From: Saccoglossus kowalevskii
Taxonomy: Eukaryota; Hemichordata; Enteropneusta; Harrimaniidae
Direction of reading: 5' to 3'
DNA: 20,266 nt
NCBI RefSeq assembly: GCF_000003605.2
Contig: NW_003137822.1
Coordinates: 750,834 to 771,099 of the forward strand
In this document: positions 7,601 to 13,700 of the stretch, in pieces
Position numbering within the stretch: position 1 is the first letter of the stretch
How the letters are laid out: every line of letters begins with the position of its first letter
The notes under the pieces: generated by a model
Seen by the model: the letters and a program-made list of their open reading frames with translations, nothing else
Databases searched by the model: none
What the model was told of the DNA's origin: nothing
Made by a program: the position numbers and the translations under genes

Positions 7601-10228
7601 TTAATGCATAACAGAAATCACCCCTTGCCTGAGTGATCACAACATGGAAATAGATTTAGAAAGGAAAGTTAAATCCAAAATTACATCAGATATATCGCTG
7701 AAGTTGGAAAACATTTCAGTTTGTACAAATAATAGGAAATAACTTTTTGAAACATACCCATATTAAAATTTAAATACAAACGAATTAACTATTATTCCTC
7801 TGTCTAAATAAATACCTGTAAACAACACTTTATAAATAAACACTCCACCTAAGAATCAGAAAACTTGTAATATCATTATTATGTATTATTATTAATATTA
7901 AGAGTTTTGTTGCTTGGTAATGTTTACCATACTACCAGTAAACTTTCTGATGGTATTGTTCCACAAGAAATGTTACCGGTATTATTATTATAAGAATGAA
8001 TGAATGAATGCACACAATGGAAGATTTTTTTGGATACTTAGCCAGCCACTTTTGTTTATAATGACACATTTATAGCTGCTTATTTTTCTAAATAGTCAAA
8101 ATCTTCCATAAAACTGTAATAAAGTTTCAAACACCAAAGTCAGCTTAAGTTACCTTTCCTGACTTCGTATTTTTCAACAATTTTGAGACATGTATGCAAT
8201 AAATTAATTAAGAAATTCAAGATATACTGTGTTAGGAAAGGGGTTATTATTCAATGTTTTTTTTTTTTAATTTAAAGGGCAGTGGTCAGCGCACCACGCA
8301 TGCACCAGATATGGGTCTCATATAAACAAAGATGGCGATTTTGACTGTTGAACACACCAACAAGTCAAACCAACAGGTTACCAAGCCTTAATTTGGTATT
8401 TTTGGGGGGGATTTTAGGGAAATGAAGGAGTCGTCGATGGTTATTAGTGCAAGTGACGCCCAGAGCAAAGTTCTTACTTTTGATTGCATTATTGAATCAT
8501 ACTGGATTGTGGGAAAATCAATGTTTATCAACACAAATATCGCACATGGGCGGCGCGACAACCATCATCCTTTAATAAGAATTGAATCCTCAATTTCAAA
8601 TGATTTCCACTTTTCCACACGTTTTTCAACCATCCTCACAAAAAGTGTGTATATATTTAAAAAAAAACATCCTGTATACCTGTATACATGTGAAAATAGT
8701 CCTATACCATTGGTAGTAACTTCAACATGCACAGAATGTGTTTGGTTATCTAAAGGCAGTGGTACAACCCATGCAGGATGACACAATGTGTGTTGACATT
8801 CCATCTCAGTAGACACTCCAAGTTCAACTAAATCAATCAGAATAGCTGACAATACATGTTGCACAGTACCCCGAGTTTTGTTGGTAGAACTCACAATAAC
8901 TTTTGGAGACATCCCTGTAGCAACTGAATTTCTAATGACTGATGGTGTAATTTCATTACAGCATGTAATCTGTATTTGCAAAGCATATGGGTACGAGTAG
9001 TAGGCATCCACAGTCTGTACAATAGAATCAGATATATAATTAATATAATATGCGTCATAAGGTATTTCCATTTCCAAACTATATCTAAGTCTAAACTTTA
9101 CCTGCATGTTTTTCATAACCATGTACGGTGATAATAATAATAATAATAATATTTATTGCATCTTTAGAAATACAGTATTTCTATCAGTACAGTAGCAATA
9201 AAAGTATAATAATAATGAAATAATAAAGAAAGAGAAAATATTATAATGTTAAGTATAAAAGTAAAATGTAATGTGTTAAATTTTTCTTTTTACTAATACT
9301 AATAAGTTTAATAATAATAAAACTAAGACTAATAATAATAAAATTATTGATATGAAGATCTCATGAGAAGCAAACTCTAGCAATGTATTAAAGTGGTCCC
9401 ATTAGTACACAATACCCGATTGCAGTTCCAATCAATAGCATCGCAGAAAGCAATAAGTATGAGATTATCGACCCACTCAACGCGTACGTATTACAAGTTT
9501 TACATATAAGCATGGACACTTCTTTCACACTCATTAATTTACTTTAGGATTTCTAGAAATGTTGGTTTCTTGTGTGATTTTGTAATCATCTTGCAATTCA
9601 TGTAGCTTCCTCATTTCCTGCAAGACTTTTATGGTCTATCACACTCTAATCACAGTTGCTTGTATCCAAGGAGAAAATGTTGTTTATATGTTTGGACAAC
9701 CTGAATAACTGATGAGACTATCTTGCCCTCTCTCATAATGTGCTAGTGAATATAAACCCTGATCCTCCCCCAACTCGTGGTTAAGTGGGGACAAGAAAAA
9801 TCACTGGAGCTGTTAAATATATTGAGCTATCGCGAGATAAGCCAAATGATTACACGACATTGACTCGTGCATAAATCTTTGTCAGGGCCGGATCGTCCTG
9901 ATACCACTACATGTAGTATTCACATATGTACCGGTAATTATGCATATGTAACATTTAACTTAAAAGTTGCCGCTACGAGAATATATCTTACCAGTTCGTC
10001 TTCAACGACTAGGTTCAGCGCTTTATCAGAAATAATGGAACTAACGGGTATAAGGTCAGCTGGTTTAATAACGCTGACTGTTGTTAGATTTAGATTTTGC
10101 TGTACAACGTCCACACGCCAGGCACAGTCAACGCGAATGTCATAATTCGGGCAAACTTGACCGGAGTACACTATTTGCAATAGAAAGAAGAATAAAACAC
10201 GGAATATTCTATTGCCGAAATATAGCAT
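1521..10228 (-). CDS. CATSPERG: CatSper channel auxiliary subunit gamma, 5' half (10 exons; partial)
   Basis: CatSper gamma is a single-pass membrane protein. It helps form the extracellular canopy of the CatSper calcium channel in the sperm flagellum, beside the beta, delta and epsilon subunits (family knowledge). Joined exons: 10228-9992, 9101-8680, 7171-6961, 5733-5475, 5285-5211, 3504-3376, 2995-2924, 2726-2639, 2070-1950, 1670-1521. They total 1764 nt, an uninterrupted 588 codons, and every junction is GT-AG with matching phase. Visible parts are a signal peptide (about residues 1-22), an N-terminal domain with the paired-Cys motif CCNE and an AWVVPLP...NGIGLF stretch, then beta-propeller-like strands with FIWGN and a FFDSYNQLYQ end. 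These run colinear with vertebrate CatSper gamma as I remember it. That protein is about 1150 residues, so roughly half is here. Several N-glycosylation sequons (N47, N153, N198, N244, N301, N408) fit an extracellular protein. The 3' exons lie beyond base 1. CatSper delta/epsilon are the nearest alternatives but fit less well. Confidence 0.85.
1950..2070 (-). CDS. CATSPERG: CATSPERG exon 9
   Basis: Acceptor TTTCTTTCTAG ends at 2071 and donor GTAACA starts at 1949. Phase 2 in, phase 0 out. Encodes SADNGRTLYLMSMYPVHDKS then IITVATFSLDGAFAVLNQMQE. Downstream of FIWGN this matches the expected order of propeller strands (YLADFP-type, then AVV-E-IWYL-type). Confidence 0.84.
2639..2726 (-). CDS. 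CATSPERG: CATSPERG exon 8 (FIWGN motif)
   Basis: Acceptor ACTTGTAG ends at 2727 and donor GTAAGT starts at 2638. Phase 1 in, phase 2 out. Encodes DISVGSWCGLSYTTLVSSHL followed by FIWGNAIIQ. FIWGN preceded by a Cys about 15 residues upstream is a strong CatSper gamma landmark. Confidence 0.85.
2924..2995 (-). CDS. CATSPERG: CATSPERG exon 7
   Basis: A 72-nt exon, phase 1 in and out. Acceptor CATTACTCTAG ends at 2996 and donor GTAGGT starts at 2923. Encodes GTQGSGSWELVTSVADIDNW and a few more residues. The GT donor is followed by an imperfect +3..+6. The frame stays open across both junctions. Confidence 0.78.
3376..3504 (-). CDS. CATSPERG: CATSPERG exon 6
   Basis: A 129-nt exon, phase 1 in and out. 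Acceptor ATCACTTCTCCAG ends at 3505 and donor GTAAGT starts at 3375. Encodes about residues 402-444, with ENCSVVSASID (sequon N408) followed by the strand DTYLFLLRVTID and HDYFLVEYA. The CSVV...TYLFLL pattern parallels CatSper gamma propeller sequence. Confidence 0.82.
3645..4242 (-). repeat. GC-richer inserted block with CCAAT-box array and poly(A) signal, bounded by 12-bp inverted repeat
   Basis: Base composition rises sharply from about 3780 to 4195 inside CATSPERG intron 5. On the minus strand, CCAAT sits at 4178-4174, 4154-4150, 4130-4126 and 4108-4104, and an AATAAA signal lies at about 3697-3692. This is the order of a promoter and polyadenylation site. A perfect 12-bp inverted repeat, TTTGTAAAGACA, lies at 3645-3656 and 4231-4242. 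A 166-codon frame crosses the block but is rich in hydrophobic and His/Pro runs and overlaps the CCAAT boxes, so I do not call it a protein. It could be a solo LTR or a nonautonomous element. No clear target duplication was found. Confidence 0.4.
4468..4625 (+). repeat. 37-bp tandem repeat array, left part
   Basis: The unit is approximately GGAGTCCATGCAGAA(A/T) followed by GTTCAAATTGAGTAA. The landmark GTTCAAA-TGA starts at 4484, 4521, 4558 and 4605, giving spacings of 37, 37 and 47. The array resumes after a 440-bp interruption at about 5060. Confidence 0.7.
4640..5050. repeat. GC-rich block inserted within the 37-bp tandem array
   Basis: The block interrupts the 37-bp array. It carries related internal pieces: TGGCCGTTGGCCGCGTTAGA plus CAGGT at 4909-4933, and GGTGGCCGCTAAGACAGGTT at 5021-5040. 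A 70-codon frame at 4807-5019 has no recognisable domain. The pattern resembles moderately repetitive TGGCCG(T)/AGACAGGT repeats. Exact insertion ends are not resolved. Confidence 0.4.
5060..5140 (+). repeat. 37-bp tandem repeat array, right part
   Basis: Two more diverged units with landmarks at about 5064 and 5102 (spacing 38). They show GGGGTCCATGGAGAGAGGTT and GGAATCCATGCA and continue the left array. Confidence 0.6.
5211..5285 (-). CDS. CATSPERG: CATSPERG exon 5
   Basis: A 75-nt exon, phase 1 in and out. Acceptor ...TTGACAG ends at 5286 and donor GTAAGT starts at 5210. Encodes DYTLTFSILAGHSEGSICDF and four more residues. The AGHSEG turn corresponds to the GKHEG turn I remember from mammalian CatSper gamma. 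It is too short to stand as an ORF and was found by chaining splice phases. Confidence 0.8.
5475..5733 (-). CDS. CATSPERG: CATSPERG exon 4: propeller blades
   Basis: Acceptor TTTCTTTGTAG ends at 5734 and donor GTAAAA begins at 5474. The exon is phase 0 in, phase 1 out. Encodes residues 291-376 with a VCNVS sequon (N301) and LVLTEKILLGTSRGLYEI, a blade-like strand pattern. It ends VYTIGYKSENG. The LLGTSRGLYEI strand aligns with the first propeller strands of CatSper gamma as I recall them. Confidence 0.8.
6437..6500 (+). promoter_or_regulatory. CCAAT plus TATA promoter-like stretch in CATSPERG intron 3
   Basis: CCAAT at 6437-6441 is followed by TATATAAA at 6493-6500 and a pyrimidine-rich CTTCTTCTTCTTTTCTTCTC about 55 bases further on. 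It lies opposite to CATSPERG. A 103-codon frame at 6021-6332 starting ATGGCCGCC lies upstream of it and so cannot be its product. No convincing gene follows. It may be the promoter of a decayed mobile element. Confidence 0.3.
6961..7171 (-). CDS. CATSPERG: CATSPERG exon 3: start of propeller region
   Basis: It completes codon 220 (Arg) and encodes residues 221-290. Acceptor TTTTAATTCAG precedes 7171 and donor GTAAGG follows 6961 in phase 0. Begins KTIYHEYFETESEVN and ends DHFQTVDVLK. A sequon at N244 (NDT) is present. No strong individual motif; the call rests on the continuous frame and position between well-matched exons. Confidence 0.8.
7314..7327. repeat. Poly(T) tract, 14 nt
   Basis: An uninterrupted run of 14 T in CATSPERG intron 2. 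Nothing retroposon-like was recognised beside it. Confidence 0.8.
7328..8280. other. CATSPERG intron 2 interior, AT-rich
   Basis: I see no exon or structured element here apart from a short GAAT repeat near 7995-8007. A 79-codon frame at 7346-7585 has no recognisable features. Confidence 0.5.
8297..8337 (+). promoter_or_regulatory. CGCATGC ... ACAAAGATGGCG motif pair (YY1-like)
   Basis: CGCATGC at 8297-8303 and ACAAAGATGGCG at 8326-8337; the latter contains the YY1 core AAGATGGCG. The same pair at nearly the same spacing occurs on the opposite strand at 16795-16837, suggesting two copies of one dispersed element or two similar promoters. Confidence 0.35.
8680..9101 (-). CDS. CATSPERG: CATSPERG exon 2: N-terminal domain
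   Basis: Encodes residues 80-219 plus two bases of codon 220. The acceptor is ...CATGCAG at 9102 and the donor is ACAG/GTATAC at 8679. It contains YALQIQITCCNE, a TGMSPKVIVSS strand and AWVVPLPLDNQ followed by VHVEVTTNGIGLF. These are the most recognisable CatSper gamma stretches in the window. An open frame continues upstream to an ATG at 9122, but that lies in intron and is ignored. The acceptor is weak in pyrimidines but phase and homology fix it. Confidence 0.85.
9131..9360 (-). repeat. TAA-microsatellite-tailed repeat, likely retroposon 3' end
   Basis: (ATA)n occupies about 9131-9150 and is followed by ATTTATTGCATC. On the minus strand this reads GATGCAATAAAT then (ATT)n, the layout of a non-LTR retroposon tail with its poly(A) signal. 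The body to the right, up to about 9360, is degenerate AT-rich sequence with more TAA runs. It sits in CATSPERG intron 1. Confidence 0.45.
9361..9991. other. CATSPERG intron 1, remainder
   Basis: Ordinary intronic sequence of moderate GC. The only structure noted is the palindrome ACTACATGTAGT at 9906-9917, part of a TACATGTA-type word that recurs through the window. Confidence 0.5.
9992..10228 (-). CDS. CATSPERG: CATSPERG exon 1: start codon, signal peptide, N-terminal domain start
   Basis: This exon encodes 79 codons beginning at ATG 10228-10226. Residues 1-22 are a typical signal peptide: Arg6 and Arg10 followed by the hydrophobic run VLFFFLLQIV. The mature part begins near VCPNYD and carries a DCAW motif (Cys35, Trp37) matching the ECTW-type motif near the N terminus of CatSper gamma. 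The exon closes in phase 0 at donor GTAAGA (9991-9986). No better in-frame ATG is visible just upstream. Confidence 0.85.
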
Positions 10229-10544
10229 CGTTCGCCTTATAACCGTGTGTACCTTGCGTAACGACGTTAGGCAGCATAAAATTGAGAACTGTCAATCGTG
10301 TTTAGGTCGACATCGAGCCTGATGACAAACCAGCGCTCCGACACGGTACTTGCCACATTCTGTGAGTTGTTTACAGGCTACATATATTCTATACATGAAT
10401 TTCTACATCGGATGGCTTGAAATGCTCTAGTTTGGGTAAGTAAGGGACTGAACGTCGTAAAACTTATTCATGAAGCAGCAGACGGCGATCAGCAGACAGC
10501 CATCTCACACATGTAAAGAAAGGACGCCCTCAAGAGCGAAACAA

Positions 10545-10554
10545 ATTCACGAAG
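10545..10554 (+). promoter_or_regulatory. Heat-shock element-like pair (distal)
   Basis: ATTCACGAAG is a perfect nTTCnnGAAn tail-to-tail pair. A third cGAAa pentamer lies at 10537-10541, three bases out of register. AHSA1 is a known HSF1 target in vertebrates and yeast, which makes the position meaningful. Confidence 0.5.
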
Positions 10555-10585
10555 CTCGTCGTCTCGCGTTATTTACCGGTCTCTG

Positions 10586-10593
10586 ACTTCCGG
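10586..10593 (-). promoter_or_regulatory. ETS/GABP-type site
   Basis: ACTTCCGG on the plus strand (CCGGAAGT on the minus strand) is the ETS/GABP core found in TATA-less housekeeping promoters. It lies about 100 bp upstream of the AHSA1 ATG. Confidence 0.5.
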
Positions 10594-10609
10594 TTCCTGT
10601 GTTTTGTCG

Positions 10610-10619
10610 AGAACATTCT
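10610..10619 (+). promoter_or_regulatory. Heat-shock element-like pair (proximal)
   Basis: AGAACATTCT is a perfect nGAAnnTTCn pair, flanked on both sides by pentamers matching two of three positions. It sits about 70 bp upstream of the AHSA1 start codon. Confidence 0.55.
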
Positions 10620-10688
10620 CGTCGTGGTTTGTTGCGACAATACTCGTGGTTGTGATTCATTCCGAGTTACAGATTTCATCGCGTCAAT

Positions 10689-10768
10689 ATGGCTAAATGG
10701 GGAGAAGGAGACCCACGATGGATCGTCGAAGAGCGTGCTGACGCTACAAACGTAAACAACTGGCACTG
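10689..10768 (+). CDS. AHSA1: AHSA1 exon 1
   Basis: Encodes residues 1-26 plus two bases of Trp27. Donor GTAAGA starts at 10769. The exon carries the N-terminal WIVEERADATNVNNWHW block. The opposite strand frame at 10778-10569 is a shadow. Confidence 0.96.
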
Positions 10769-13700
10769 GTAAGATCACTACAGACAGACATCAATCTAAC
10801 GATCTTTTCGAAGTCCACCGTACTCAAAAGTCGACTTTGAGTTTGACGACTGAGCTGGAACTTGAACTTAGAAATCCAATTTTATGATTCAGTATTTTTT
10901 TCTGTGTTCAGAGTTTTCATTTGGTGGTAATTTACTCCATGTTATTATATTTGGCCAAAAATCAAGTAAAGTAATTTCCAAGTATGATTTTGATGCGTAT
11001 TTTTAGTGAATCAACAACAATAAGTGCTGTTTTTAATTTAACGACACCCAAAAATCATAATAAGGATACGGGATCATCATTACTTTTGAGGTTGTTATTT
11101 CACATGTAATTTAGTATTATTGGCGAGTGTTTATTTACGATTATTTGCAATCAAAATCAAGCTACCCAAACAAATTATCTTCGCCAAAAAAAAAAAAAAA
11201 AAATGACGTTGTCAACCTGTTTTCATGGCAACACATTTTTAAGCCCATTATCACTTTATGAAGATACTTTCAAGTTATAGCATGTACTTAGTACTAAGAT
11301 TATATTAGAATACATGTAGTTTACTATTGCCCTGTTATACAATTGTTGATATATTTCTCTGTACGGTAATAATAACTGCAACATGTAAGTGAATTATTAC
11401 ACTGTAACTGACAATGTACTTGATGATTTGTTTTACAGGACTGAGAAAAATGCATCTAACTGGTCAAAAGATAAAATCAAAGATCTGTTTCTTGGCATCA
11501 ATGTTGAAGATGATAGAGGTTGTGTTTTATTTTTTCACATTTTCAACAATGTTCCTTGACTTTGCATCATAGAGAAACTAATTATAAAGATGTGTTCATC
11601 TCGATATTTTTAATCTACAATAAATCAGTCCAAACCACAATTCATAATTAACATACATTTTCTAAAGTAAGCTTCACTCTGATTTTGTCCTTGATTTGAT
11701 TCTAAAGTAGGTGCTGCGTGACATCACTTCAATTAGATTTAAAGCAATTCTAGGCACTGATTCGACGCTGAAGTAGTGCTAATATATAGATAATATTCTA
11801 CAATATGTCACACACTTTGTTTTCACTTTTACATAAGTAGTAACTAGAAATATAAACATCGGCGGCAAATCAGAGGAATGATTGACAGATATTGCCCACA
11901 TTGTTTTCTATTTTTGCTACAAAGTCAGGTACCCCTAGACTTTGCGACGCATCTGTCTTTTAGTCACTTTTGGTCAGTCGTCGTGTTGATTGCGCGTCTA
12001 CAAATCAACGTCTGTCGAAAATTATAAAATGTTGAGACAGAGCATTTACGGACGGGAAGTTCAACAAAAACTACTCGAGGACGGTGTATGTACGGCGGCA
12101 ACCCTCCCCAGACGTGTGATCGTTTGTTGCAAGTGAAAAGCTGTTTAAAGCGATTATTCTGTGGCACATCAATGTTTTGGTTCTCATCGAGAACTAATAA
12201 TCAAATGACACCCTTCTTACTCATGTATTCAATTTCATTATTGATATACTGGATGAAGTCTTCATAGGACATTTGTTGCAGGCAGCTTTCAGTTATATAG
12301 ATCGGCGTGATATGGATATTTCCATAGTAGGAATAATGCGCTTTGATCAACAATTCTGCCATGATCAGTCGGTCAGCTGGTTCTGTAAAATAACTACCGG
12401 TAACTAACGTTCTTTACAGTGCCACCACTTTATGCGCCCCTCTCACTGAAATAACATGTGAAGCAAATTGAAGTAGGAAACTAAGTTGAGAGCCTCGATC
12501 GTTTATTGGAAAAGAAATTCAAAACTAATGTACCGCCACTTTTATGGGTGGAGCTTCTTTCGGTGCGCTTCAAATTGCAGACATGCTGTCTGCATTATTT
12601 GTAACAACTTCTGTAAATTTGAAAACAAAGTGTGTAACCTATTGTAGTAAGTTATCAACATCTAGCACTACTTCGGCATCAAATCAGTGCCTGGAATTGC
12701 TGTAATTTTGCTGGTAATGACAAGTAATATAGAGCAAGTTTTAAAGAAAAAGAAAAAAAAATCAGTATTAGTATTGAGTTAACATTTTTAGAATGCTGCA
12801 CTACCATCAGTTAAAATGTATCTAAATACCAAACATGTAATTCGACAGTTTGCTTTCATAGTTTTCATGGTTCAGAGAAAAAACTGTAACTGTTTGACTC
12901 CCGTGTGCGAAGCACAAAAGGGAGTCTTTGCAGTTACCCTGTCTGTATGTCTGTATGTATGTATGTCACTTTTTTTGTTCCACCGTTATCTCAAGAACCA
13001 CTAATCAAATTTTGGTGAAACTTGGTACATAGATGCTCTGGGATAATGCACAGAGTTGATTAGGTTTTGGTAAAAATCTATGAATATTAATTACCTAATT
13101 TGCATGATAATTAGCTGATTTTTAGCTGTTCCAAGACTGTTCCACTGATATCTGAAAAAACAACTCATTGGATTTTGATGAAACTTGGCACATGGATGCT
13201 CTGAACTAGTGCGCAGATTTGATTAGTTTTGGGTAAAAATCTATGAATATTAATTATCTAATTTGAATGATAATTAACTGATTTCAAGCTGTTCCATGAC
13301 TGTTCCACTGATATTTGAAGAACCACTCATTGGTTTTTGATGAAACTTGGCACAGGGATGCTCTGAACCAATACGCAAATTTGATTAGTTTTGGGTAAAA
13401 TCTATAAATATAATTACTAATTTGCATGATAATAACTGATTTTAAGTGTTCCATGACTGTTCCACTGATTTTTGAAGAACCACTCATTGGATTCAATGAA
13501 ACTTGGCACATGGATGCTCTGAACTAATGCGCAGATTTGATTAGTTTTGGGTAAAAATCTGTTAATATTATTAATTACTAATTTACATTATGATTAATCC
13601 ATTTTCGGCTTTTCCACTGATATCTCAAGTACTAATCATAACATTTCAATAAAACTTGGTACATAGATGTCATATGACACTGCACAGACCTGGTAGTGTT

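Larger units (their letters stand above)
10229..10688. promoter_or_regulatory. Shared CATSPERG/AHSA1 head-to-head promoter region
   Basis: 460 bp separate the two start codons and are relatively CpG-rich compared with flanking introns. No TATA box stands in an obvious position for either gene. Two HSE-like pairs and an ETS site lie within 145 bp of the AHSA1 ATG. A TTGCGTAA C/EBP-like word is at 10254-10261, near CATSPERG. That both 5' UTRs start here is inference. Confidence 0.7.

Noticed and set aside
8422..8781. 119-codon plus-strand frame
   Set aside because: Its second half is the antisense of CATSPERG exon 2, which has matching splice sites and family motifs.
10248..10265. Possible RFX X-box upstream of CATSPERG
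   Set aside because: ACC-TTG-CGTAAC has one good half-site only. The other half fails two positions, so a flagellar RFX site is not supported.
10569..10778. 69-codon minus-strand frame
   Set aside because: It is the antisense shadow of AHSA1 exon 1 and its promoter.
13284..13511. 75-codon minus-strand frame in the tandem core
   Set aside because: It repeats itself (CQVS...NEW/SGSSK) because it crosses monomers of the 160-bp repeat. It is not a gene.
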